A DNA stretch of 64,000 bases from Maribellus sp. YY47 (lineage in GTDB: Bacteria > Bacteroidota > Bacteroidia > Bacteroidales > Prolixibacteraceae), in NCBI RefSeq assembly GCF_023111095.1, contig NZ_JALGYW010000012.1, positions 1 through 64,000 of the forward strand, given 5' to 3'. The notes below the pieces were generated by a model. The model did no database searches, was not told the origin of the DNA, and saw nothing but the letters and a program-made list of their open reading frames with translations. Positions 16,887-26,874 of this stretch are shown piece after piece (position 1 is the stretch's first letter; every line of letters begins with the position of its first letter). A program made the translations under genes and the position numbers.

Positions 16887-19055
16887 TCAGTTGTTTTCAC
16901 CAGACAAGCCATCGGCAAAACCAGCATATGCGGGCTTCCTGTCATACCCTTCTGTCCATAAACCGATTGGCTCTCCGGCTCTCCATGAAGACTCTACCGG
17001 ACTATCCAGCGGACTCCAGACCGTGATGCCATAACGTTGAGTTGCCGGAATAAGCTCGAAATATTTCTGTACAACGTACTTATACATTTCGGCTTGTGCC
17101 TGGTAGTCTTCTTCTGTTGCTTCCGAAGTTGTTTTTCCAATACCTATATCCAACTCAGATATTTTAATCAGCTTACCTGTTGCCGCAAGCAATTCAAACA
17201 TTTGTGCAATCTTTTCTTTATCTGAACCGGTCGAGATGTGCATTTGTGTGCCAATGCCATCAACGGTTGCTCCCTCGCTTTCGAGATAAGCCACGTACTG
17301 AATCAATCCCTTGCATTTATCGAGGTTGTACTCCAGGTTATAGTCGTTTATAAAGAGTTTGTCATCGGCGTTTCCGTACTGGCGGGCCAGCTTAAAAGCC
17401 ACCACCGCATAGTCTTTGCCAAGGTAGTCTTGCCAATAAAATTCATCGGCAGCCATATCTGTTTTTCCAACACCAGTTTTTATTTCGTACGGGTTGCCAT
17501 CATCCATTGGTTCATTCACCACGTCCCATGCTTTTACATAGTCTTTTGAAACCTTCATCATTCCTGCAATCCAGTTATCCAATGCCCAGAGAAGGGTATC
17601 TGCTTTCTCTTCGGGTGTCAGTGGGATTGTATTTCCCGACTCCTCGATCTCCCATACAATATCATCAAAATAATACGTATTGGCTTCTTTAAAAACAGCA
17701 AGATTAAAAGCTATGGTGTTCATACCATTTGCGCCTGCCTGTTGAGCTGAAATGATTCCTGAATTTGTATATTCCTTCCATTCGGTAGTAACTGCCGGAC
17801 TACCAACCATAGACCAATGTATATAGCCTCCTGGATTATTATGCGACTGAGATTCGATAGTAGCTGGTTTATCGGCTTTAACCTTCATGCTAAACCTATA
17901 AGCCTGACCTTCCAAGAGTTGCTGAGGTGCTTTTACAAAGAACTGGGTATCCCATGATTCATTAGGACTATCTCCCGATTTAACCACAATTGCTCTTCCC
18001 ACACCATCTGCTCCTGTACCATCGGCACCAATTGTAGCGGGATTGGGTCCAACTCTTATCTCTGTTGCGAAAAAGCTGGAAACATCATCACTTTCTACAT
18101 CGCTGTTGGTTATCAGGTTTGTCCACCACGTAGCCGGTCCTGCTGCGAGTGTTTCAACCGCAAAGGTATAAGCATGCCATCCTGGTTTTTGCCATCCGCT
18201 TAGATTTGTGTCATCAAAAGCTCCATTTTCAATTAAATTCTCTTCAGAACCACTTGCGGTAAGAACCATGTCATCAAAATAAAGATCACCAGCAAATGTT
18301 CCGAAACAAAATTGCAATCTGGTAGCATCCATAGTCGGTGTAAATGTTACGCTAGCATCGCTCCAGCTTTCGCCAAACGCTATGTCCGGACCGTAATTTG
18401 TTGACGAACCATTAGTTCGCCAAAAGCCCACGGTAAATGGGCTTGAGGCTTTTGCACGCATTTTTAATGTATATTCCACTCCCTGTGTTAACGGAGTAGG
18501 CAGAACGTATTCAAGCTGCCAATCCCAGATGTTGGTCTTCGCTTCGGGTGTAGTAGCATGCAAAGCGTTGTTGGCATCATTAGGATCAATTTCAATTTCC
18601 TTATCAGCAATAATACTATTCAGGTATGTTGCATTTTGGTTGGCATGCCACGCCAGAGTATGACCGTATATGGTAATTCCGGCGTTTTTGGCGGTTGCAA
18701 TAAACTGCTTTACCCTTCCGGTATCAAGCTTACCGTTATCTTGAACAACAGCGCCATGTTTCATCTCCCAACCAGCGGTCATTTCATCAAAATTTGATGT
18801 AATGTGGCTATACACTGCGCCCTGTTTGTTATATGCATCGACCGATACTCCTGCTCCCAATTTAAAATTGGGATCGTTAGTACGATTTATGTATGATTTT
18901 AATACATCATAGTCATTTAGATATTCCAACCCGGCAATACTTTCGGGCTTATTTACTTTATAATCGAGCAAACTGTCATCAGTACAGGCGACAATTGTAA
19001 GTAAAGCAACTGCCCCGAGCCATAACTTATTTAAATATCTCATTTTCATCTTCAT
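16887..19055 (-). CDS. Surface GH10 xylanase split by inserted CBM4/CBM22-like modules
   Basis: A 722-residue lipoprotein (lipobox IVAC, Cys24). The GH10 barrel begins at about residue 50, is interrupted at about 150, and resumes near 480. The insert has two beta-sandwich modules (about 165-270 and 315-475), each ending in a YFDD motif typical of CBM4_9/CBM22 modules. Acid/base Glu515 (AWDVVNEPMDDG) and nucleophile Glu634 (KISELDIGIG) are intact. This layout is the hallmark surface endo-xylanase of Bacteroidetes xylan loci (Xyn10C type), anchored outside the cell and feeding SusCD. It is last in the operon, 8 bp after the DUF1735-type lipoprotein, and is followed by a terminator. Confidence 0.93.
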   Translation of the reverse strand: MKMKMRYLNKLWLGAVALLTIVACTDDSLLDYKVNKPESIAGLEYLNDYDVLKSYINRTNDPNFKLGAGVSVDAYNKQGAVYSHITSNFDEMTAGWEMKHGAVVQDNGKLDTGRVKQFIATAKNAGITIYGHTLAWHANQNATYLNSIIADKEIEIDPNDANNALHATTPEAKTNIWDWQLEYVLPTPLTQGVEYTLKMRAKASSPFTVGFWRTNGSSTNYGPDIAFGESWSDASVTFTPTMDATRLQFCFGTFAGDLYFDDMVLTASGSEENLIENGAFDDTNLSGWQKPGWHAYTFAVETLAAGPATWWTNLITNSDVESDDVSSFFATEIRVGPNPATIGADGTGADGVGRAIVVKSGDSPNESWDTQFFVKAPQQLLEGQAYRFSMKVKADKPATIESQSHNNPGGYIHWSMVGSPAVTTEWKEYTNSGIISAQQAGANGMNTIAFNLAVFKEANTYYFDDIVWEIEESGNTIPLTPEEKADTLLWALDNWIAGMMKVSKDYVKAWDVVNEPMDDGNPYEIKTGVGKTDMAADEFYWQDYLGKDYAVVAFKLARQYGNADDKLFINDYNLEYNLDKCKGLIQYVAYLESEGATVDGIGTQMHISTGSDKEKIAQMFELLAATGKLIKISELDIGIGKTTSEATEEDYQAQAEMYKYVVQKYFELIPATQRYGITVWSPLDSPVESSWRAGEPIGLWTEGYDRKPAYAGFADGLSGENN

Positions 19056-19063
19056 TTAAACGT

Positions 19064-20182
19064 TTAGTCAAATTTGTAGGAAGGAGAGAATGTTTCCATA
19101 GTCACACCTCTGTCTCTCAATACTAAGGTATCAAGAGTGGTAACACTTACAGTTTGAATATCAATGCTGTCTTTATGCTTATAGTTGATCTCAACCTCAT
19201 ATCCTATCTGATAAGATAAATACAAAGCATCGCGATCTTTGTTGCCCCAGCTGTTCTTCTCTCCTTTGCTCACATACTGGCCACTTCCGGTAGCTGTTAT
19301 ATTATATATCCGACAAGTATCACTAAGATTATATTCGGTTTCAGAAGGAGAAATAGTACATGCATTCTCGTCATTAAAATTCAACTTTAGTTTAATCCCC
19401 AAGTCCTGATTAATCTGGCTTTTATAGTTCAACGGAAGCGATACCCCTGACAAAGAAAGAGTAGTTAGTTTCTTTAGCTCATCATCCTCAACATAATTAG
19501 CATGACGTGTATTAGTTGTAGTTTCTCCATCATCCGTAATAGCATCTTTGCCTCGACGCAAATAATTTGCATGATATGGATTAATAAACTTTACACAATA
19601 CAATACATAATCCTTTGGAAGAACATTCCAGTCGGAATTGGCTCCCCTGCGAGCATTATTAAATAAAGGATCTCCTGAAAGAATGGAATCTGCATTGACC
19701 ACATTTGTCATCTTTAAAGGAATTACATAGGTATTATTCAGAGATTTATTATCTGCAAAAAAAGCTTCAGTCAACTGAACCTCTATTCCTCCCTGAAGTG
19801 ATTTGCTCAAGGTAATCTGATCAGCATCTATAGAATAGTAATTTGAAGGCATTGCTAGCACCGGAGAAGCAAATTCACTATCATAATACAAATTATCACA
19901 GATTGAATTATCTACCTCGAAATCAATAGTTATGTCCTTATTATTCGAATACAATCCCGCCACAGTAGCATATATCATACACTTGTGCTCATTATCCAAT
20001 GTATTATCGAAGATATCCTCACCTAATACAATTGTTCTTACCGGATATTGATAAGGGAAATAAACTGCACTAAAATCGTAATCAGGAAAATCAACTTCTT
20101 GATTCTCACACGACGACATAAGAAGTGCAAAAAATCCGGCTGACAATATCAATAAAAATTTAAACTGTTTCATATCTTTCAA
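19064..20182 (-). CDS. DUF1735/DUF5627-type surface glycan-binding lipoprotein
   Basis: A 372-residue lipoprotein (lipobox LMSSC, Cys25). The N-terminal half (FSAVYFPYQYPVRTIVLGED, then DFEVDN and the NTYVIPLKM strand) is typical of the DUF1735/BT_3987 beta-sandwich found in accessory glycan-binding proteins; the C-terminal half, with LPLNYKSQINQDLGIKLKL, resembles DUF5627. In comparable xylan loci a protein of this kind lies between the second SusD and the GH10 enzyme and serves as surface xylan-binding protein. Here it starts 26 bp after SusD and ends 8 bp before GH10. It has no visible catalytic site. Binding role is inferred from position and fold. Confidence 0.75.
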   Translation of the reverse strand: MKDMKQFKFLLILSAGFFALLMSSCENQEVDFPDYDFSAVYFPYQYPVRTIVLGEDIFDNTLDNEHKCMIYATVAGLYSNNKDITIDFEVDNSICDNLYYDSEFASPVLAMPSNYYSIDADQITLSKSLQGGIEVQLTEAFFADNKSLNNTYVIPLKMTNVVNADSILSGDPLFNNARRGANSDWNVLPKDYVLYCVKFINPYHANYLRRGKDAITDDGETTTNTRHANYVEDDELKKLTTLSLSGVSLPLNYKSQINQDLGIKLKLNFNDENACTISPSETEYNLSDTCRIYNITATGSGQYVSKGEKNSWGNKDRDALYLSYQIGYEVEINYKHKDSIDIQTVSVTTLDTLVLRDRGVTMETFSPSYKFD

Positions 20183-20208
20183 TATTTTTCATTTTATTAA
20201 TCAGGAAA

Positions 20209-21990
20209 TTACCAACCCGCATTTTGCTCGAGGTTGCTCCATTTCTGTATTTCATTATAAGGAATCGGCCCATGGTACATGTAATCCTTATAATTTCTGC
20301 TTTCAACATCAATTCTGTTGTAAATTAAATTACCACCAGAACTTTCAATTTTCATCCCGGCTGCGGTTTCATTTAAAGTTGTCAAATTAACATCCCAGCG
20401 ACGTAAATCCCAGAAACGCTTGTTTTCGAAACACAATTCCAATCTACGCTCGTTCCGAATAAGCTCCCTCATCTTCTCTGTATCTCCTTTAACTGATTCA
20501 AGATATGCATCGTTGTTACTGATTCCGATACCGGCCCTTTGGCGAATGGCTTTAATCACATCATAAGCAGAATAAGAGTTTCCTCCAGTTCCGGTAGGCC
20601 CCCAGGCTTCGTTTGCAGCTTCAGCATATGCCAGGAATATTTCCGTATAACGAATACGGGCTGTGTAATGCTTTTGCTGAGTATTGTATTGTGAATTTGG
20701 ATTACAATCGCTTCGTAAAAGCTTACGTAAATAATAACCGGTGCGTGTAGATCTGCCACTTTCCCGGTTAATTGCATCCTTGTTATTGCCATATGCACCA
20801 GTAATAACTACAGCACTGTTAGGACCTTGTTTGCTACCATTTACTACAATGTAGTTGGCCAAACGCGGATCGCGGTTTTCATAGGGGTTGGCAGGATCGT
20901 AGTTACTTGCAGGATCAGTAATCGGATATCCATTAAGTGCAGGAAAAGCATCGACCAGGTTTTGTGTCGGGTTTACCCTTCCTTTTCCATCCTGCTCTGG
21001 AGGAAAGTTATCTCCTTCCAAACTATTACTTTGACCAATATCACTTCTCCATATTATTTCAGCCGGAGTAGTTCCTGATTCAAGATTGTCAACTTCGCTT
21101 TTAACGTACCAAACACCGCCTTTTCCGGCTAAGCCGGCAGGCCCTCCAATGCGGTCAAGCACCGAGGCCGCATGATTCGCTGCATCTTCCCAGCTAACTG
21201 TACTCCCCGAACTATACGAAGGACTTGCAGCAAGTAAAGCAACCTGAGCACGGACGGCTTCAACAATCCGTCCCGATATCCGGCCACGTATATGTTTACC
21301 GTTAGCCCTGTTATAATTACTGGCCTGGGTTACTCCCATTGCTACGTATTTAGCGGGAATCTCAGAGTCTGATACATCATTATAATCCAAAGGTAAAAGC
21401 TCTATTGCTTTTTCGGCATCGGCTAAAATCTGATCGACACATTGCTGGAAAGTATTACGTGGCAAGTTAAAGTCGGAGTCCTTTGTTTCGGGATCGGTAA
21501 TAATAGGAACCCCCAACAACTCACCTCCGTTGGTCCAACCGGCATGTGCCATCAACAGGTAGTACATATGAAGTGCGCGTAAACCATAAGCTTCCCCTTT
21601 TATACGATCGTTATATATAGCGCGTATAGCCTTATCATTACTCCAAACTACCGAGTCAGCATTTTGAAGAAAAAGGTTAATGTATTGTATCGCATTCCTT
21701 CGGCCCTGCCATTGCGACGTCGGATCATTCTCCGCAGACCATGATCCGGTGGCCATTCTCAGGTAGTTGTTTGCAATATCATTAGTCACTGCATCATCTG
21801 TTGCCAAATCACTATTAGGCGTTGATGAATAAGGTAAAAGAATGTAAGCATTTGCCAATACGCCTTGCGCATAACTAGGTTCACCATACATTGCATCAAG
21901 TTCCCTGTTATTTTCCAATGCAGGTTCAAACAGATCATCGCAACTTGTAAACAAGAATATAAGAACCGCAAATTTTATTATATTTTTCAT
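20209..21990 (-). CDS. SusD/RagB-family glycan-binding lipoprotein (second pair)
   Basis: A 593-residue outer-membrane lipoprotein (lipobox FTSC, Cys17). The SusD fold is shown by the N-terminal tetratricopeptide-like helices (YAQGVLANAYILLP, GEAYGLRALHMYYLLMAHAGWTNG split by loops) and the C-terminal SusD signature with ERRLELCFENKRFWDLRRW and the closing KWSNLEQNAGW. It caps the SusC-like porin encoded just upstream (22019-24883, 28 bp away). With the first pair it forms the tandem SusCD arrangement characteristic of xylan loci. Ligand choice cannot be read from sequence. Confidence 0.93.
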   Translation of the reverse strand: MKNIIKFAVLIFLFTSCDDLFEPALENNRELDAMYGEPSYAQGVLANAYILLPYSSTPNSDLATDDAVTNDIANNYLRMATGSWSAENDPTSQWQGRRNAIQYINLFLQNADSVVWSNDKAIRAIYNDRIKGEAYGLRALHMYYLLMAHAGWTNGGELLGVPIITDPETKDSDFNLPRNTFQQCVDQILADAEKAIELLPLDYNDVSDSEIPAKYVAMGVTQASNYNRANGKHIRGRISGRIVEAVRAQVALLAASPSYSSGSTVSWEDAANHAASVLDRIGGPAGLAGKGGVWYVKSEVDNLESGTTPAEIIWRSDIGQSNSLEGDNFPPEQDGKGRVNPTQNLVDAFPALNGYPITDPASNYDPANPYENRDPRLANYIVVNGSKQGPNSAVVITGAYGNNKDAINRESGRSTRTGYYLRKLLRSDCNPNSQYNTQQKHYTARIRYTEIFLAYAEAANEAWGPTGTGGNSYSAYDVIKAIRQRAGIGISNNDAYLESVKGDTEKMRELIRNERRLELCFENKRFWDLRRWDVNLTTLNETAAGMKIESSGGNLIYNRIDVESRNYKDYMYHGPIPYNEIQKWSNLEQNAGW

Positions 21991-22018
21991 AATTGAATTC
22001 TTTTTAGATTTCTTACTA

Positions 22019-24883
22019 CTAGAACAAGGCTTTTACCCCAATACTATAAAATCGCGCTTGCGGAGCACTTGTTGTATTCAACTCCAATACTTCGCGTTCT
22101 TTAGAGATTGTCAACAAGTTCGATCCATTTATATAAGCAGAAAGCTCCTTAACGATTGAATTTTTCAGCCAACTCTTTGGCAAATCATATGTTAACTGAA
22201 CTTTTGCCAAATCAAGACGATTGGTTTTATACATCCAGAAGTCAGAGTCGCGAAAGTTGTTACTACCGCTTTTGGTTGTCAAACGCGGATAGGTAGCAGT
22301 AGCTTTTGTTTCTTCTGTCCAGCGATCAAGAACCACTTCAGAATATTTTCTTTCTCCAAAAGCCCAGTAATATTCGCTATTCTTATACGAATAAGCGCCA
22401 AAGTGTCCGGTACCTAATGCGAAGAATGTGAAGTTTTTCCATTTCAGAGTAAGGTTAAGTCCTGTTGTAAGCGGTGCTCCACTCCATCCGGCTTTTCCAA
22501 GAAATACAATGTCTTTATTATCAATTATATTATCATTGTTTTGATCGACATATCTGATGTCTCCGGGTTTTACTTCACCAAGTGTGGTTTGTTCCGGCGC
22601 CGCATCGATTTCTTCCTGACTTTGGAATAATCCCATGCTCTCAAGTCCCCAGCGACCATCAATTGGTTGTCCCTGACGATTCTGATAGGCATATTCGTAA
22701 TTTTCATCGCGTTTAGTAGCCTTGGTAGTATAATACATTCCAGACACACCTAACTTAACATCTACCTCACCAATTTTTTTGTTTAACTCAACATTAAAAT
22801 CGATACCTGCTCTGCGGTCGTTATTAAAATTCACGTTTGGAATAAATGATGCATCCGGCCAGTAGGTAAAGAAATAGTTCGGATAAATTGTGTTTGGCTG
22901 AATAATCAAACCTTCAGTTGAGTTTATGAAAAAAGACGTGTTTATTTTTAACAAATTATTCCATAAAGATGCCCCTAGAGTTGTAGATAATTCTTTCCGT
23001 TTTACAAAGGTCAGATCTTTGTTTCCTCCCTGGATAGCATTTGTTGATTGCTCGTTGGCACCATCGTACCATCCCCACCAGGCTCCGTCAGCTTGCGTGT
23101 AACTTTCGAGGTAAAGGTAGTATCCGTCGATATCCAAATCGGAATTTAGGATACTTCCGGAAACACTCCAGGTTAAATCGTCGATAACAGAAGAGCTTTC
23201 AAGAAAATCTTCTTTTGCCAGGTTCCAACCAAGCGTTAACGACGGCGACATAGCATTTCGGTTGCCTTTCGGTAATTTGGCCGAATGAACGGCAGCCATT
23301 CCAAAATCGGCATAATACTTTTGTTTGTAATTGTATGCTACCTGCAATCCCAGGTTTGCATTACTTGGCCGGTGATATTCGCCTGATAATGTACGTTGAT
23401 AACCTGCGGCAACAAGCATAGCAGAAAGATTATGCACATCATTTATTGTTTTATCATAGGTAAAATAACCTGAAAAAGCAATGGTTTGCCTGTTGGTACT
23501 ACCACTAATATTTTGAACCCCTGAATGTTCATCGTTATTACGCTTTATAACATCTCCAATTACATCCTGTCCGTTGTAGTTATACCATTGTGGCTCAAAA
23601 ACTGCATATTTATTATTGTATGACTGCGTATAAGAAGTAGAGTAATCAACAGCAAACTGAGTGTGAAAAGCAAGTCCTTCGGTAATCCCACCCAGGTCGA
23701 AATCTAAGCCAGTATCAAACTGAAACTGACGACTTGTCCATTTGCTATAACCAGTGGCATAATAATCGGCAAAAACGTTGGTTTGGTCCGATAACGAGCC
23801 CCCAAGAAAATACTGATTATCTATAATATTGGCGCTTCCATTAACAAGGTTCCATGCATTTACTGAGTTTTGATCAATGTAACTTAGCGGAACCAGGGGA
23901 GCGACTCTGTTCGGACGCATAACAGATGCATATGTCCAGTAATTATCTGTAACACCGTCATTCCCATCCCGATCGGTGGCATTGGCGCTTCTTGAATTGT
24001 AAAAAGTTGCATTGGCATTAATATACGCATCTATAAATTTATTCAACTTTAAATCAATGTTCCCCCGAATGTTCAAACGGTCGGTAAAATTATCTTTCGC
24101 TTCTCCGAAGTCTAATAAATCACCCTGACGATAGTAACCTATGTTAGTGTAAAAACGTGCCCGTTCATTTCCGCCGGCAATTTCGGTTGTAACATCGGTT
24201 CGGTTATAGGTTTTCTTTAAATAATCGGATGAATAAAAGTCAATATTTGGATAACGATATGGATTAAGTCCTGAAGCATAGTTATAAATATCTTCATCGC
24301 TGTATAAAGGAGACAATTCATCGTTAGCCCGGGCTTCGTTATACATAGTCATATATTGTGCTGATCCGAGATATTTAGGATTGCTTTTAGGTAAGTGTAA
24401 CCCGGTGTTTGCACGAACACCAATTTCCAAAGGCTTGTTTTTACCTCTTTTGGTTGAAATGTAAATTACTCCTTTTGCAGCACGGCTTCCGTAAAGAACT
24501 GTTGCAGCAGCTGATTTCAAAAACGAGATCTGCTCAATTTCGGTAGGCAATACATTATTGGCATCACGCGGAATACCATCAACAAGGACGAGATATTCTC
24601 CCATTCCCCACAAGCTGCTTCCGGTATAGCCGCCAATGTACCCTTGCATATTATCCAAACTATAGGTGTTATAGTTCTTTTTTGTCAGCTCTTCCAGGTT
24701 AATTACAGAAACACCTCCCAGAATGTCGCTTTTAGCTACTTTTCGATAGGCTACCTGTACCTGCGGCTCATTAGAAGAAACGATCGTATCAGTTTCATTT
24801 TCCGCAGTTGTTTGTGCTTCCATTAAAAATGGTATTACAGCAAACAATGCTAATAAAATGAATCTCTTTTGTATATATTTCAT
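22019..24883 (-). CDS. SusC/RagA-family TonB-dependent transporter lacking the carboxypeptidase-like domain
   Basis: A 954-residue outer-membrane receptor. A signal peptide (to MEAQ, residue 24) is followed after only about 40 residues by the plug domain (SDILGGVSVINLEEL; LVLVDGIPRD; LKSAAATVLYGSRAAKGVIYI) and a 22-strand barrel ending in ARFYSIGVKALF. It lacks the roughly 80-residue CarboxypepD_reg domain that precedes the plug in its neighbour at 26875-30033, so the chain is about 100 residues shorter. Such asymmetric pairs occur in Bacteroides xylan loci. It would import arabinoxylo-oligosaccharides with SusD 20209-21990. It follows SusD 24929-26863 after 45 bp. Confidence 0.92.
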   Translation of the reverse strand: MKYIQKRFILLALFAVIPFLMEAQTTAENETDTIVSSNEPQVQVAYRKVAKSDILGGVSVINLEELTKKNYNTYSLDNMQGYIGGYTGSSLWGMGEYLVLVDGIPRDANNVLPTEIEQISFLKSAAATVLYGSRAAKGVIYISTKRGKNKPLEIGVRANTGLHLPKSNPKYLGSAQYMTMYNEARANDELSPLYSDEDIYNYASGLNPYRYPNIDFYSSDYLKKTYNRTDVTTEIAGGNERARFYTNIGYYRQGDLLDFGEAKDNFTDRLNIRGNIDLKLNKFIDAYINANATFYNSRSANATDRDGNDGVTDNYWTYASVMRPNRVAPLVPLSYIDQNSVNAWNLVNGSANIIDNQYFLGGSLSDQTNVFADYYATGYSKWTSRQFQFDTGLDFDLGGITEGLAFHTQFAVDYSTSYTQSYNNKYAVFEPQWYNYNGQDVIGDVIKRNNDEHSGVQNISGSTNRQTIAFSGYFTYDKTINDVHNLSAMLVAAGYQRTLSGEYHRPSNANLGLQVAYNYKQKYYADFGMAAVHSAKLPKGNRNAMSPSLTLGWNLAKEDFLESSSVIDDLTWSVSGSILNSDLDIDGYYLYLESYTQADGAWWGWYDGANEQSTNAIQGGNKDLTFVKRKELSTTLGASLWNNLLKINTSFFINSTEGLIIQPNTIYPNYFFTYWPDASFIPNVNFNNDRRAGIDFNVELNKKIGEVDVKLGVSGMYYTTKATKRDENYEYAYQNRQGQPIDGRWGLESMGLFQSQEEIDAAPEQTTLGEVKPGDIRYVDQNNDNIIDNKDIVFLGKAGWSGAPLTTGLNLTLKWKNFTFFALGTGHFGAYSYKNSEYYWAFGERKYSEVVLDRWTEETKATATYPRLTTKSGSNNFRDSDFWMYKTNRLDLAKVQLTYDLPKSWLKNSIVKELSAYINGSNLLTISKEREVLELNTTSAPQARFYSIGVKALF

Positions 24884-24928
24884 TGTTTATTCATTTAATA
24901 ATTACAAAATACTTTTACTCAATTTGAC

Positions 24929-26863
24929 CTACCACCCCGGATTCTGTCCAAATTCCGGATACAGTGAAACGTCTTCAATTTTCAACGGAAACCAGTAGTG
25001 TTTTACTCCAAACCGACGTGTTAAAACAACTTCTTCTCTAAAGTTGGCTACTCTGGCATCCCGCGGATCATTGTTTTTGTAAAAATCATCTGACTCAACA
25101 CGATCGAACTCATGAGAGGTTTTTACGTTGTAAGGGTACTCGGTAAGCAACAACCAACGTTGCAAATCGTTAAAACGAAATCCTTCAAACGACAATTCAA
25201 CTGCACGCTCACGTCTTATTTCATCTATAAAAAGATCACGATCAGCAACATATTTTGCATTTACATGACCTGCTCCGCAACGGTCGCGAAGTGTATTAAT
25301 TGCCTCCTCTGCCGTTTTTGAAAAGCTGACAGCTTTACCACTGGCGCCACCAAATGCAGCACATGCTTCGGCATACATTGTATAAATGTCTCCTAATCTC
25401 ATATATGGCAGGTACGTGTGCAGCCTGTTACCCCAATCGTAAGCCTTGTCGTATTTATTTGCTGTATGTGGCACAAGTTTCTGAATGAAGTAACCAGAAC
25501 GACTGCCATCTGCTGCATTTCTCATCGGCCCGTCTGAATATAAACCACAATACCTCAGGTACTCCATATCGGCTGGCATAGCAGCATTTACAAACTGAAA
25601 ACCATCGAACATAATATCATGGTAAAAACGAGGATCACGATCTCTGAAAGGATACTCGGGATCAAAGCCCGATTCGGGATCATCTAAAGGCAAACCATTG
25701 GCCATTCCATAATAATTAACATAATTAGCTGTTGGATGGTGAATAATATTATCGTGCTCAACTATCCCTTTTACTTTAGGCCCAAAGGTTTTTGTGGTAT
25801 TCCAGTTACTTCCGTTCCAGTCGGAAGAAGGCCCTCTGAAAATGGCTTCTGTTGATCCGGGCATTAAAGCATTTTGCCCCATGGTGTAGAACATATCACT
25901 GAATTTTGACCCAGTTCCACTTGCTGGTTTGTGGTTGTAGATATCATCATAATCAAATTCTACCAAAGCATATTGAGTTTGACCACTCTCAACCAAATCA
26001 AGTAACTCGCCGAAAGCTTCAGCAGCTTTTTTGGCGTAAGCCTCATCGTAATTATAAGTATTAGCCCCACCTGTTTCTGCGCCATTTTTCATTAAAGGAC
26101 TGGCTGCCCACAAGTAGTTCTTACCCAGGTAACCCAACGCCATAATTTTGTTAATTCGCAAGCCATTTTTACCCAGCGTTTTCTTACCTACGGTTGTGTT
26201 ATCCCAGTCAATAGGTAATAACTCAGCTGCTTTTGCAAAATCGGCAGCAGCTTTGTCTGCGCACTCCTGATAGCTTAGTCGGGGTAAAGTGAATTCACCT
26301 ACCGAAGGCAAAACTTCATCAACATAAGGTAAGCCTCCTAAATACTGCATCATTTCAAAGTGCCACCACGCCCTGAAGAAGTATAACTGCCCGGCAATCA
26401 TGTTCTTTTCTTCCTGGGTAGCTGAAGCTAATTTATCCAGGTTACTCAAGCCCATGTTGGCTTTTCGGATACAATACCAGGCGTGTGCCCATAACCCATG
26501 CCTGAATTTATCATTTGACGTAGGATCAGCATTGTCATCATCAAACCAGGTGCCGGCTGCATTTTGCCATGCCCAGAAATTCCCGATATCAACCTGGTTG
26601 GTCATGTGCCAACTTCCTTCGAGGTTAAACAATTCATCCTCTCCCCAGTTCCAGGAAGCAGTCCAGTATTTCTTTTCCTTATCAGGAATACAATTGTAGA
26701 TTTCTTCGATAAAGCCCTGAAAATTCGTAAAATTTGCAAAAGCCACCTTTTCTGAAACGATGGATTCAGGCTCTTTATCTAAATAGTCTTGACAGGAAAA
26801 TAGTCCTATTGTGAATATGAAGAGCAAGCTGCCCCATACCAGAGTCTTATATTTATATTTCAT
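24929..26863 (-). CDS. SusD/RagB-family glycan-binding lipoprotein (first pair)
   Basis: A 644-residue lipoprotein with lipobox LFSC at Cys24. SusD features are QDYLDKEPESIVSE, the helix pair containing GQLYFFRAWWHFEMMQYLGGLPYVDE elements, and the C-terminal RRERAVELSFEGFRFND with closing EFGQNPGW. The frame can be read to a TTG at 26872, but the ATG at 26863 has GGAAA 5 nt upstream, giving an unusually good ribosome binding site for this genome and deciding the start. It lies 11 bp after the SusC stop and forms the first SusCD complex of the operon. Confidence 0.93.
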   Translation of the reverse strand: MKYKYKTLVWGSLLFIFTIGLFSCQDYLDKEPESIVSEKVAFANFTNFQGFIEEIYNCIPDKEKKYWTASWNWGEDELFNLEGSWHMTNQVDIGNFWAWQNAAGTWFDDDNADPTSNDKFRHGLWAHAWYCIRKANMGLSNLDKLASATQEEKNMIAGQLYFFRAWWHFEMMQYLGGLPYVDEVLPSVGEFTLPRLSYQECADKAAADFAKAAELLPIDWDNTTVGKKTLGKNGLRINKIMALGYLGKNYLWAASPLMKNGAETGGANTYNYDEAYAKKAAEAFGELLDLVESGQTQYALVEFDYDDIYNHKPASGTGSKFSDMFYTMGQNALMPGSTEAIFRGPSSDWNGSNWNTTKTFGPKVKGIVEHDNIIHHPTANYVNYYGMANGLPLDDPESGFDPEYPFRDRDPRFYHDIMFDGFQFVNAAMPADMEYLRYCGLYSDGPMRNAADGSRSGYFIQKLVPHTANKYDKAYDWGNRLHTYLPYMRLGDIYTMYAEACAAFGGASGKAVSFSKTAEEAINTLRDRCGAGHVNAKYVADRDLFIDEIRRERAVELSFEGFRFNDLQRWLLLTEYPYNVKTSHEFDRVESDDFYKNNDPRDARVANFREEVVLTRRFGVKHYWFPLKIEDVSLYPEFGQNPGW

Positions 26864-26874
26864 TGTTTCCAATT

